Source of the DNA: Alishewanella longhuensis
GTDB taxonomy: Bacteria > Pseudomonadota > Gammaproteobacteria > Enterobacterales > Alteromonadaceae
Reading direction: 5' to 3'
Assembly: GCF_014653435.1 (NCBI RefSeq)
Contig: NZ_BNAO01000003.1
Span: 289,643 to 331,783 of the forward strand
DNA length: 42,141 bases
Position 1 is the stretch's first letter; every line of letters begins with the position of its first letter. The notes below the pieces were generated by a model. It was not told the DNA's origin and did not search any database. It saw nothing but the letters and a program-made list of their open reading frames with translations. This document shows, in pieces, positions 1 through 7,764 of the stretch. The translations under genes were made by a program, and so were the position numbers.

Positions 1-600
1 AAACCCCTTACTCTGCTAGCCACGGCAATGCTGTTACTGGCAGCTTGCGCCAGCCCTAAAAAAGCCAATATTGATTACGATAAAAACGTTAATTTTAGCC
101 AGTACCAAACCTTTGCGTTTTATCAGGCTCCAGTAGCGGCGGAGCCAGAACAAAACGCTGCTGAAGCGGCCACGCCAAGTTATGATCCCTTAACAGATCA
201 GCATTTTAAAGCCGCCATTACCCGCGAAATGACCGCGCTGGGTTATCGTTTCGATGAACAAGCTCCGCAATTACTGGTGAACTACAGTACCAATGTTGAA
301 AACCGTGAAGACGTGCGCAGCTCGCCTTTTCGCGTTAATGCAGGTTATGGTCTGTTTGGGCGTAACAGTGCACTTAGCTTAGGCTTTCCTATCTTTGGCG
401 GCGTAGAAACTACCCGCTATAAAGTCGGTTCAGTGTTAATTGATGTGATTGATGCATCCGCCAACCGGCTGATCTGGCAAGGCATGGTAGAAGGTAAGTT
501 AACCAGCAAGGCGCTGCAACAGCCGGAGCAGGCCATAAACGACGCTGTTGCAGTGATTTATCAGAGCTACCCGACCCGTTTAAGCAATAAGGTTGACTAA
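1..600 (+). CDS. DUF4136 family lipoprotein (5' end outside window)
   Basis: The reading frame is open to the left edge. The visible residues before the first internal ATG (KPLTLLATA) continue a hydrophobic signal peptide ending in the lipobox LLAAC, so the true start is upstream and the ATG at position 28 is probably internal. After the lipidated Cys the protein is soluble and periplasmic. It has the DUF4136 layout: a Tyr-Phe 'NFSQYQTFAFYQ' segment near the N-terminus, then a beta-rich region ending in 'GSVLIDVIDASANRLIWQGMV' and an Ala-rich final helix. The family is common in Gram-negative envelopes and has no established biochemical role. A GC-rich hairpin follows directly, so this may be the last gene of its unit. 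The family call is from memory of its characteristic pattern. Confidence 0.75.
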   Translation, partial: KPLTLLATAMLLLAACASPKKANIDYDKNVNFSQYQTFAFYQAPVAAEPEQNAAEAATPSYDPLTDQHFKAAITREMTALGYRFDEQAPQLLVNYSTNVENREDVRSSPFRVNAGYGLFGRNSALSLGFPIFGGVETTRYKVGSVLIDVIDASANRLIWQGMVEGKLTSKALQQPEQAINDAVAVIYQSYPTRLSNKVD

Positions 601-607
601 AAAAACC

Positions 608-624
608 GGGGGCTTAAGGCCCCC
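608..624 (+). terminator. GC-rich hairpin after the DUF4136 lipoprotein gene
   Basis: Eight bases after the stop codon, GGGGGC pairs with GCCCCC around a 5-base loop (TTAAG). An A-run precedes the stem, but no T-run follows it on the plus strand. It is therefore an imperfect intrinsic terminator or an RNA 3'-end stabiliser. Confidence 0.4.
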
Positions 625-747
625 ATCACTAAACGAGAGTGAAATATCCAGGAAGGTATAACGGGTGTTATTTTGCCGCTTTACCGTGGCATTTTTATGA
701 CAATCATCCTTTATTTTCTCTGTTTATCACCAACCTAAAACCGTTAA

Positions 748-1494
748 ATGACCGACATCATCAACAACGAACCACTGCGTCTGGCTAAGCTTATCGCCCA
801 AAGTGGCTTATGCTCACGTAAAGAAGCCAGCCGGTTAATATCCAAAGGGCAAGTGAGGGTGAATGGTGACATTGCCGGGCATCTGCACGCCATTACGGAT
901 ACAGATCAGATCGAAGTCGCGGGTGTTCCCCTGGCAGCGCCAGCGCCTTTGCAGTATTGGCTCTATCATAAGCCTGTAGGGATTGACTGTAATAACCGAG
1001 CAGAAGATCCCGCAAGCATAGCACAGCTGCTGCGTACCTTACCGGTGCGCCTTTTTGCCGTGGGCCGGTTAGACAAAGATTCGCGCGGCATGCTGCTTCT
1101 GACCAATGATGGCGCTTTTGCCCAGCGTTTACTGCACCCCAATTATGCGCACCAAAAAAGCTATTTGGTCACCGTAGATAGAGCTGCCCCACCGTCCATC
1201 GTCAACGCTTTTAGCCAGGGTATTCGCTGGCAGGTTGGCCCGCACAGTTATCAGGCAAAACCCTGTCAAGTACAGTGGCTTAATGAGCGACAACTCGAGA
1301 TCATTCTTACCGAAGGTCAGCACCGGCAAATCCGTTATATGTGTCGGGCACTAGGGTTTAAAGTGGTCGATCTTTGCCGCACTGCTATTGGCGCCCTGAG
1401 TTTGGGGACACTCGCCGCCGGAGACTGTCGACAACTAAACGCTGAAGAGTTAACGCAGCTGCAGATGCTGCAAGCGCCAAAGCCAAAAGCATAA
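748..1494 (+). CDS. rluF: 23S rRNA pseudouridine synthase, RluF-like
   Basis: This RsuA/RluB/RluE/RluF-family enzyme isomerises uridine to pseudouridine in rRNA. Residues 10-55 form an S4 RNA-binding domain (RLAKLIAQSGLCSRKEASRL). The catalytic domain contains the family motif GRLDKDSRG, with the presumed catalytic Asp109, and later the QHRQIRYMC segment. The spacing and wording resemble E. coli RluF, which modifies U2604, more than RluB or RluE, but the paralogues are close and the site assignment is inferred. At 248 aa it lacks the long basic tail of E. coli RluF. It stands alone after a 147-bp gap. Its last 45 bp overlap the 3' end of the convergent MFS gene. Confidence 0.8.
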   Translation: MTDIINNEPLRLAKLIAQSGLCSRKEASRLISKGQVRVNGDIAGHLHAITDTDQIEVAGVPLAAPAPLQYWLYHKPVGIDCNNRAEDPASIAQLLRTLPVRLFAVGRLDKDSRGMLLLTNDGAFAQRLLHPNYAHQKSYLVTVDRAAPPSIVNAFSQGIRWQVGPHSYQAKPCQVQWLNERQLEIILTEGQHRQIRYMCRALGFKVVDLCRTAIGALSLGTLAAGDCRQLNAEELTQLQMLQAPKPKA

Positions 1495-2637
1495 CCCTAA
1501 GGTCACGCTATACATCAGCACTGAACCAACAATAACCCCAGACCACGCCGCCCATTGCCAAAACGGTTGTAAATAAAGGCCACCGCTACTGGCGCCCAAA
1601 TAATAAAATACCAGATAAAGCGCGCTGGCACTGGCTTTGGCCCGGCTGGCATGCTGGCTAACCCAACTACTGGCTAGCGAGTGGCAAAGAAAAAAGCCAA
1701 AAGCGCTGATAAAAAAGCCCGCGATAATGCTGATAAGACCTGGGAGCAAAGTTAATAAAGAACCAACTAACATTACCACTACCCCCAAAGCCATGGCGCC
1801 TGGCGTGCTCAGGCGACTGGCAATGTGCGACGAGTATGCCGAGCCTACCGTACCAGTTAAGTAGGTAATAAACAGCAAACCAATTAAGCTACTGCTTAAA
1901 TTAAACGGCGTGGCAGCCAACACGAAGCTGATGTAGGTGTATTGATTTAAAAAAATCAGAAAATTTAAGCCACCAATAAGATAGGTGATAAGTAGCAGCG
2001 GTTGCCGTAAATGGTACCAATTATCGGCCAAAGCCTGCGCTAACCGAAAGGGTTTGGCTTGAAACTGATGAGACGCGGGTAAAAAACGCCAGATACAGAA
2101 GCAGCTTAACAGGCCCAATACCGTCATTGGAAAAAACACCCATTGCCAATGGCCTAAATCGGCTAGACCACCCGCTAACAAACGCCCGGAAATGCCGCCC
2201 ACGGAGTTGGCACTAATATAATAGCCCACCGCGGTGACTAAAGCAGGTTTGCTGTACTCCTCGCCCATCCAGGCAATGGCAATAGCTGGCAAGCCCCCTA
2301 AACAGCAACCTTGCACCGCTCGCCAAAACACCAAGCTGCTAAAACTTTCAACCTGCGACAGCATAAAGGTACTGGCGGTCATGCCCAATAAGGTCACTAA
2401 CAGCAGTTTTTTCCGGCCCCAGGCGTCAGAAAGTGAGGCATAAACTAAGAGTGATAAGCCTAAACAGAGAGTACCAATGGTATAACTAGTACTCACGGCT
2501 AAGGGCGATAGCGCAAACTGGCGGCTTAATTCTGGCAATAACGGCTGCATTAAGTGCAAATTTGCAAACACCACTACGGCGGCTAAACACAAGGCAAAGG
2601 CACTGCGGTAAAATGCAGGCGTTTTATATTCTATCAC
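1450..2637 (-). CDS. MFS transporter, YnfM-like
   Basis: This is a 395-residue major facilitator superfamily protein with about 12 hydrophobic segments and the loop 2-3 motif A (LSDAWGRKK, about residues 69-77). Matches with E. coli YnfM include 'YYISANSVGGISGRL' around residue 145 and the 'SALYLVFYYLGASSGG' segment near the C-terminus. YnfM-type carriers are drug or metabolite exporters of the inner membrane, and the substrate here is unknown. The ATG start is close to the divergent Old Yellow Enzyme gene (185-bp shared intergenic region). The 3' end overlaps the end of rluF by 45 bp on the opposite strand, so their mRNAs must be antisense to each other there. Confidence 0.8.
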   Translation of the reverse strand: MIEYKTPAFYRSAFALCLAAVVVFANLHLMQPLLPELSRQFALSPLAVSTSYTIGTLCLGLSLLVYASLSDAWGRKKLLLVTLLGMTASTFMLSQVESFSSLVFWRAVQGCCLGGLPAIAIAWMGEEYSKPALVTAVGYYISANSVGGISGRLLAGGLADLGHWQWVFFPMTVLGLLSCFCIWRFLPASHQFQAKPFRLAQALADNWYHLRQPLLLITYLIGGLNFLIFLNQYTYISFVLAATPFNLSSSLIGLLFITYLTGTVGSAYSSHIASRLSTPGAMALGVVVMLVGSLLTLLPGLISIIAGFFISAFGFFLCHSLASSWVSQHASRAKASASALYLVFYYLGASSGGLYLQPFWQWAAWSGVIVGSVLMYSVTLGLCFWLWRLQHLQLR

Positions 2638-2822
2638 GCTTAATTCTCAACCAGACTCAACAACTTATTGTACCTGAAAAGCCTGTTAGGATAACAGCGC
2701 CATAGCTTGGCAAAGATTGATTCTTCAACTAAATCGAAAGGTTTGCTGCAAAAAAACCACTAGTTAACATCACGCCATACCCCCATATACAAGACACTAA
2801 CCCATAAGCAAGCAGGAATTCT

Positions 2823-3914
2823 ATGCACAACCTATTCAGCCCACTAAAACTCGGCGCCATCACCCTAAAAAACCGCATTATTATGGCACCGCTCACCCGC
2901 TGTCGTGCCACGTTAGAGCACTACGCTACACCGCTAATGGCCGAACATTATGCGCAGCGCGCCAGTGCCGGCTTATTAATTGCTGAAGCAACGATGATAA
3001 GTGAAGGTAACTCAGCATTTTATCGTGAACCAGGGATCTATTCAGCCGCTCACGCCAACGCCTGGCGTCAGGTGACCCAAGCCGTACATGAAAAAGACGG
3101 TAAAATTTTCCTGCAAATCTGGCATGGTGGCCGAGCTTGTCACCCCACATTAAATAACGGTAAGGTGCCGGTATCATCCAGCGGCGCTGCGATTAATGAT
3201 TACACCCATACCCCAGAGGGTAAACAAGACTACACCGCGCCACGGGTACTGCCTACCGCCGAAGTCGCCGATATTGTGGCGGAATTCCGCCAAGCCGCGA
3301 TTTATGCTAAACAAGCCGGTTTTGACGGCGTTGAAGTCCATGGCGCTAATGGCTATCTAATTGATCAGTTCTTACGTGACGGTATTAATCAACGAAACGA
3401 TCGCTATGGCGGTAGCTTGGAGAACCGTGCCCGCTTTTTAATGGAAGTACTGGACGCAGTGACCGGCATCTGGGGTAGCGATCGGGTTGGTTTACGTTTA
3501 TCGCCGTTAAATAGTTTTAATAGTGCTAAAGACAGTGATCCTATGGCTCTTATCAGTTATTTAGCGAAAACCTTAAGCCCGCTTAAACTAGCCTATCTGC
3601 ATTTAATGCGCGCAGATTTTGCAGGTTTGCAGTATGGCGATGTTGTCAGCGCCGCACGTAAGCACTATCAGGGTAATCTTATTGTTAATATGGGGTATGA
3701 TGCGCAGGAAGCCAATCAAGCAATCGCTATGCAGCACGCCGACGCCGTGGCCTTTGGCAGCGCCTTTATTGCTAATCCGGATCTCGTGACACGCCTGGGG
3801 CAAGGTTTACCACTGGCACAAGCTGACGTTGCAACCTTTTACACCCACGGCGCCAAAGGCTATACCGATTATCCACCGCACTCTTATCCACCGCACTCCG
3901 GTACAGTTGGATAA
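2823..3914 (+). CDS. Old Yellow Enzyme family FMN-dependent ene-reductase (NemA-like)
   Basis: This TIM-barrel flavoprotein is predicted to reduce activated C=C bonds or nitro/nitrate esters with NAD(P)H. Family landmarks are NRIIMAPLTR at 17-26 (FMN binding), LQIWHGGR at 97-104, the substrate-anchoring pair His173/Asn176 in VHGANGYLIDQF, and the NQRNDRYGGSLENR signature at 189-202. The ATG follows an AGCAGGA-like ribosome site. Family members normally end just after GYTDYP. This one continues with YPPHS-type residues encoded by a 15-bp tandem duplication plus part of a palindromic repeat, so the last ~11 residues look like a recent extension. It is divergent from the YnfM-like MFS gene. A role in xenobiotic or electrophile reduction is inferred from the family. 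Confidence 0.88.
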   Translation: MHNLFSPLKLGAITLKNRIIMAPLTRCRATLEHYATPLMAEHYAQRASAGLLIAEATMISEGNSAFYREPGIYSAAHANAWRQVTQAVHEKDGKIFLQIWHGGRACHPTLNNGKVPVSSSGAAINDYTHTPEGKQDYTAPRVLPTAEVADIVAEFRQAAIYAKQAGFDGVEVHGANGYLIDQFLRDGINQRNDRYGGSLENRARFLMEVLDAVTGIWGSDRVGLRLSPLNSFNSAKDSDPMALISYLAKTLSPLKLAYLHLMRADFAGLQYGDVVSAARKHYQGNLIVNMGYDAQEANQAIAMQHADAVAFGSAFIANPDLVTRLGQGLPLAQADVATFYTHGAKGYTDYPPHSYPPHSGTVG

Positions 3915-3964
3915 CTACTTGACCGACTCCGGTACCTGTGGATAACCCAAGCCGGTTATCCACA
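3869..3964. repeat. Palindromic repeat with clustered DnaA-box-like 9-mers
   Basis: Within 96 bp there are two TTATCCACC copies (3869-3877, 3884-3892, one mismatch from a DnaA box), a 7/9 match at 3906-3914, and two perfect inverted DnaA boxes: TGTGGATAA at 3937-3945 and TTATCCACA at 3956-3964. The last two form an 11-bp perfect stem with a 6-base loop. The motif ACTCCGGTAC occurs at 3895-3904 and 3926-3935. The same motif combination recurs downstream of prpE. The left part lies inside the Old Yellow Enzyme reading frame. It may also act as a terminator, although no T-tract follows. Confidence 0.7.
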
Positions 3965-4106
3965 CCAATATCAATAGCAGGTTAGAAGGTGCTAGCGCGC
4001 TTGTACCTGCTACAACTTTGGCTTCTTGCAGTAATTTATTAGCTCAGTTAGAGTTGCGTGGGAACAACCTTGCCGTCCGGCACTTTATAACGAGAATAAT
4101 ACTATT

Positions 4107-5465
4107 ATGTCAGAAGCTTCTTTACGGGCCCTGCCCCCTCCAACGCCCTTTTATCGCTGGATGATTCTGCTGTTTGTCAGCTTAGCGATGTTTGGCAATT
4201 ACTACATTTACGATTCGCTCTGGCCGATTGTTGATCTGTTACGGGAGCAGCGCGGTTTTAGTTATCAGCAAATTGGTTGGTTATCTAGTGCTTACAACGC
4301 CGCTGCTTTATTTGTGTTGTTAGCTGGCGGCTATCTTATCGACCGTTGGGGTACGAAAAGAGCTATTACGCTCTTTGCTATTATCTGCCTGTTTGCTGCC
4401 GTGGTTACTGCCTGGAGTCCGTCATTCGAAGTGATGCTAGCCGGGCGCTTTATGCTTGGTCTAGGTGCAGAGCCCCTTATCGTGGCGGCCACGACCGTCT
4501 TAGCCAAGTGGTTTAAAGGTAAAGAGCTCAGCTTTGCTTTTGGTATTAACCTCTCTATCGCCCGGCTGGGTTCCACCTCCGCCGACTGGTCTACCGGTTT
4601 TGCCAGCCCCCTTTACGCTAACTGGCAGGATCCGCTTTGGTTAGCAACAGCGGTAGCCGGAATTTCCGTTACTGCCGCCATTTTATACTGGATTTTAGAG
4701 CGTCGGGCTGAAGGTCGTTTTAGCCTGGGCGTAGCAGAACAAACCGAGAAACTTGAATTTAAAAGCCTGTACAGTTTTAGTGCGTCTTACTGGTATGTGG
4801 TGGCGCTTTGTGTCGTGTTTTATGCCACCGTATTTCCGTTTCGCAGCTTTGCTATCGACTATTTCCAACAAGCCCATGGTCTGGATCGGGCAGCAGCCGG
4901 CATTTTAAGCAGTATCTTACCCTTTGCCGCCATTATCGCGACACCGCTATTTGGCTTATGGGTCGATAGAGTAGGCAAACGCGCTTTGTTTATGGCCGCA
5001 GGCTCATTCGTATTATTACCTCTTTTTCTAATTGTCACTTACGCCCCCGCTGGCCCCGCCATCGCACTAACCATCCCATTTATTGGTAGCGCCGTAGTGC
5101 CGTTAACACTGCTGTTAGTGATCACCGTGTTAGGTATAGTGTTCTCGCTAATCCCCGCGGTGATGTGGCCCTCAGTAGCTTATATTGTTAATGGCAGTCG
5201 TTTGGGCTCAGCCTACGCATTAATGACGTTCTGCCAACAAATCGGTTGGTTAATTGTGCCGCTTACCATTGGCTATATGAACGATAAGTTCCTAGCTGGC
5301 CCAGACAATATTGACGGCTATACGCCGGGGATGTGGCTTTATACAGTGCTGGCGTCTTTGGGTTTATACTTCTCTTACAAACTCTGGCGCACGGAACAAG
5401 GGCCTAATAGCCATGGCCTTGATACTATTACTACTAAATCGGCGGCTTTGGCCCAACATAACTAA
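4107..5465 (+). CDS. MFS transporter, MFSD1-like
   Basis: This is a 452-residue inner-membrane carrier with about 12 transmembrane segments. Motif A occurs in both halves (GGYLIDRWGTKRA at 74-86 and FGLWVDRVGKRA in the second half). The 'DSLWPIVDLL' N-terminal segment and the INLSIARLGS segment are like the eukaryotic MFSD1 group and its bacterial relatives. MFSD1 in animals is reported to export dipeptides from lysosomes; a peptide or amino-acid-derived substrate here is only an inference. The ribosome site is weak (CGAGAA about 10 bp upstream). The gene stands alone, with a strong palindrome 25 bp after its stop codon. Confidence 0.75.
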   Translation: MSEASLRALPPPTPFYRWMILLFVSLAMFGNYYIYDSLWPIVDLLREQRGFSYQQIGWLSSAYNAAALFVLLAGGYLIDRWGTKRAITLFAIICLFAAVVTAWSPSFEVMLAGRFMLGLGAEPLIVAATTVLAKWFKGKELSFAFGINLSIARLGSTSADWSTGFASPLYANWQDPLWLATAVAGISVTAAILYWILERRAEGRFSLGVAEQTEKLEFKSLYSFSASYWYVVALCVVFYATVFPFRSFAIDYFQQAHGLDRAAAGILSSILPFAAIIATPLFGLWVDRVGKRALFMAAGSFVLLPLFLIVTYAPAGPAIALTIPFIGSAVVPLTLLLVITVLGIVFSLIPAVMWPSVAYIVNGSRLGSAYALMTFCQQIGWLIVPLTIGYMNDKFLAGPDNIDGYTPGMWLYTVLASLGLYFSYKLWRTEQGPNSHGLDTITTKSAALAQHN

Positions 5466-5489
5466 TCGTTAATCCTCGCTAGACACAAC

Positions 5490-5534
5490 TAAATACTGTG
5501 GGGCGGCTCGAAAGAGCGAATCCCACAGTATTTA
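5490..5534. terminator. Long palindrome with inner GAAA tetraloop between the MFSD1-like and DUF5610 genes
   Basis: TAAATACTGTGGG (5490-5502) pairs perfectly with CCCACAGTATTTA (5522-5534), a 13-bp stem. Inside it GCTC-GAAA-GAGC (5506-5517) forms a second short stem closed by a GNRA-type tetraloop. There is no T-run after it. It could be a bidirectional terminator, an mRNA-stabilising element or a dispersed palindromic repeat. An 11-bp half-copy (AAATACTGTGG) occurs at 34509-34519 in the prpE/mshI intergenic region. Confidence 0.5.
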
Positions 5535-5617
5535 CAGCTATTTTCACAAAAAAGACTAAAGTTTATACAAAGGTCTGCCGATACCCCGTTGAGGCCAAAT
5601 GTAACAGGAGCGCCGTA

Positions 5618-6178
5618 ATGACCAGTATCAAACCCGATATGCCGGTAAACGTGGGCCGCAACAATCCAGAAAAGCTGGATATGTCGGCACTTAAGCAAAG
5701 TAAGCAACAGCAAAATATCGCTATATTACAAGCCAGTGAACAAATTGCGTTAAAGAGCGGTAATAACTCTTTGAGTTTGCTGTACAAAACAGCGTTAGAG
5801 GGTATTAACAAAGAGCTAGAGCCGATATTTGGTAAAAATGCAGCGCAAAAAATCTATGACTCTGGTATCGATACCTCACCAGAAGCCACCGCGGAGCGTA
5901 TTGTTGGCTTTGCTAGCAGCTTGTTTTCACTGTATCAGCAGCAAAGGCCGTCAAAAGATCAAGAGCAACAGCTTAACGATTTTATGGAAGTGATTGGCAA
6001 AGGCATTAATCAAGGCTTTGAGGATGCGAAAACGATTTTAAAAGGGCTACGCGTATTCGAAGGCGAAGTTGAATCCGGTGTCGGTAAAACATACGAACTA
6101 GTGATGCAAGGGCTGCAAAACTTTAAAGAGAAAATGCTAGAGAGTATGCAAAAATCAGAGGACGCAAATAATAGCTAA
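5618..6178 (+). CDS. DUF5610 domain protein
   Basis: I chose the ATG at 5618 because AGGAG lies 7 bp upstream. A longer frame beginning with GTG at 5498 would start inside the palindrome and has no ribosome site. The 186-residue product has no signal peptide or membrane segment. It starts with a polar, Gln-rich linker (SKQQQNIAILQASEQIAL), and the C-terminal two thirds are helical, with the pattern FMEVIGKGINQGFEDAKTIL...LRVFEGEVESGVGKTYELV that I recognise as DUF5610. The family is found in marine gammaproteobacteria and its function is unknown. The gene stands alone and converges on paeA. Confidence 0.7.
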   Translation: MTSIKPDMPVNVGRNNPEKLDMSALKQSKQQQNIAILQASEQIALKSGNNSLSLLYKTALEGINKELEPIFGKNAAQKIYDSGIDTSPEATAERIVGFASSLFSLYQQQRPSKDQEQQLNDFMEVIGKGINQGFEDAKTILKGLRVFEGEVESGVGKTYELVMQGLQNFKEKMLESMQKSEDANNS

Positions 6179-6193
6179 GATACTGACAAGGAA

Positions 6194-6227
6194 CTGGCAA
6201 ACAAATAGCTCAGTATTGTTTTGCCAG
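6194..6227. terminator. Hairpin between convergent DUF5610 and paeA genes
   Basis: CTGGCAAACAA (6194-6204) pairs with TTGTTTTGCCAG (6216-6227) with a single-base bulge, leaving an 11-base loop. It is in the right place to terminate the DUF5610 transcript and perhaps paeA from the other side. No clean T-tract is seen. Confidence 0.35.
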
Positions 6228-6304
6228 CCTGGGGTTATCAATAGCCGCGTCTTAACGCTGTTGCGGACGGAGCCTGGGCAAAGATGTAAACCTTAGTGTA
6301 TCAA

Positions 6305-7612
6305 CTAGTGTTTAGTCTCTAACCCCATCGGCTCGATTCGGGTAACTAACAGCTGATCTATTTTATAGCTATCAATGTCGACGACTTCGAACTTATAGCC
6401 TGCATGTAACACAAAGTCGGTACGCTTGGGGATCTTGCGCAGGCTATACATCATAAAACCTGCGATAGTTTCGTAGTTCTCTGCATCCGGAAAACTGTCA
6501 ATATCCAGCACCCGCATGACATCGGCTAGCGGCGTTAAGCCCTCAGCTAACCAGGAGTTTGCATCACGGGCTACGATTTGCTCTTCTTCAGAACTGACCA
6601 ATTCCCCCATCACAATACTCATTACATCTTTTAGGGTAATAATACCCACTACCAGCGCATACTCATTAAGAATGATAGCAAAGTCGATACCCGCTGATTT
6701 AAAGTGCTCCAGCACTTCGTACAACGACAACGTATCAGGGATAATTAGCGGAGAACGTACTATACCGTCTTTACTTAACGAGATAGGTTGATCATGCAGC
6801 ACCTGCATTAAAATATCCCGCGTATCAACGTAACCCACCACATTATCCAATACCTTATCACACACCAAAAACTTAGCATGGGGATGAGCAGCAATCTTTA
6901 ATTTAATATTGTCTTGCGATTCATCTTTAGTAAAAAAGATCAGGCTTTCGCGCGCTGTCATCGCCGAAGTGACGGTACGCGACTCCATATCAAAGACGTT
7001 TTCCAGCAGCTGATGCTCATGCTCCTGCAACACCCCTGCCTGAGCACCGGCATCCATCATCGCCATAATATCATCCGGAGTAATATCATCTTTGCGCATA
7101 GTGGGCACATTAAATAAACTAAAAAAGATATTTGCCAAACCATTAAAAAGCCAAACGAAAGGCTTGAGCAATACAATTAAAAATAACATAGGTGCCACAA
7201 TACGAATGGCGATTTTCTCTGGTGAAATCATCGCTAGTCGTTTTGGCATTAAGTCTGCAAATAAAATAAATAAGGAGGTAACAAAAAAAACCGACAAAGT
7301 AAAAGCAGCAGCATCCACCCAAGGCGCATCGGTAACTAGCGCCAAAAGTGCAGCAAAATAAGGCGTGAAAGCTGACTCACCTAAAATGCCTCCTAGAATC
7401 GCCACGGCATTTAAGCCTATTTGCACCACGGTAAAGAAATTCCCAGGGTGCTCTTGTAGCAATAACACTTTCTCAGCCCGTGCATCACCTTCCGTGGCCA
7501 ATAAACGTAAACGCATTTTGCGGGAGGCCGCTAAAGAAATCTCCGAAACAGAAAAAAAGGAACTGGCCGCAACCAGCAAAAACATAATAATTAAATATTC
7601 TAAGGCACTCAT
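6305..7612 (-). CDS. paeA: CNNM/DUF21-CBS-CorC_HlyC membrane protein, PaeA (YtfL) type
   Basis: The layout matches E. coli YtfL/PaeA, reported as a cadaverine/putrescine exporter. An N-terminal DUF21 membrane domain (about 1-190) contains SEISLAASRKMRLRLLA and HPGNFFTVVQIGLNAVAILG. A CBS pair (about 205-330) contains PHAKFLVCDKVLDNVVGYVD and FAIILNEYALVVGIITL. A C-terminal CorC/HlyC domain contains ANSWLAEGLTPLADVMRVLD and RKIPKRTDFVLHAGYKFEVV. At 435 residues it is full length. Identity to the E. coli protein is visibly high throughout, so the symbol is well supported. It is a single gene, divergent from the GGDEF gene across a 152-bp AT-rich spacer. Mg2+ or Co2+ transport, as in other CNNM proteins, is the alternative. 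Confidence 0.88.
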   Translation of the reverse strand: MSALEYLIIMFLLVAASSFFSVSEISLAASRKMRLRLLATEGDARAEKVLLLQEHPGNFFTVVQIGLNAVAILGGILGESAFTPYFAALLALVTDAPWVDAAAFTLSVFFVTSLFILFADLMPKRLAMISPEKIAIRIVAPMLFLIVLLKPFVWLFNGLANIFFSLFNVPTMRKDDITPDDIMAMMDAGAQAGVLQEHEHQLLENVFDMESRTVTSAMTARESLIFFTKDESQDNIKLKIAAHPHAKFLVCDKVLDNVVGYVDTRDILMQVLHDQPISLSKDGIVRSPLIIPDTLSLYEVLEHFKSAGIDFAIILNEYALVVGIITLKDVMSIVMGELVSSEEEQIVARDANSWLAEGLTPLADVMRVLDIDSFPDAENYETIAGFMMYSLRKIPKRTDFVLHAGYKFEVVDIDSYKIDQLLVTRIEPMGLETKH

Positions 7613-7707
7613 AGTGTATCCAAAAAGATCTATCCTGACTAAGCATTAGACTTAATCCTTTATTATTATACCTGATCTGTAAGTAAATTTTTTTACAAAG
7701 TAGACTT

Positions 7708-7735
7708 TTGTCAAAAACTTAGTTAAAACTACTAT
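7708..7735 (+). promoter_or_regulatory. Candidate sigma-70 promoter for the TPR-GGDEF gene
   Basis: TTGTCA at 7708-7713 (5/6 of the -35 consensus) and TACTAT at 7730-7735 (5/6 of the -10) are separated by 16 bp in an AT-rich spacer. Transcription would start near 7742, giving a leader of only about 20 bases before the ATG at 7765. No clear Shine-Dalgarno sequence is visible. Confidence 0.45.
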
Positions 7736-7764
7736 ATTAGAATTAAAAACTGTGATCAAAACAC

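Noticed and set aside
3869..3964. Chromosomal replication origin
   Set aside because: DnaA boxes are clustered, but there is no nearby dnaA, dnaN, rpmH or gidA/mnmG gene and no clear AT-rich unwinding element; a titration site or dispersed repeat fits better.
5498..5617. Upstream GTG start extending the DUF5610 protein by 40 residues
   Set aside because: It begins within a palindrome, has no ribosome site, and the added residues look non-coding; AGGAG precedes the ATG at 5618.
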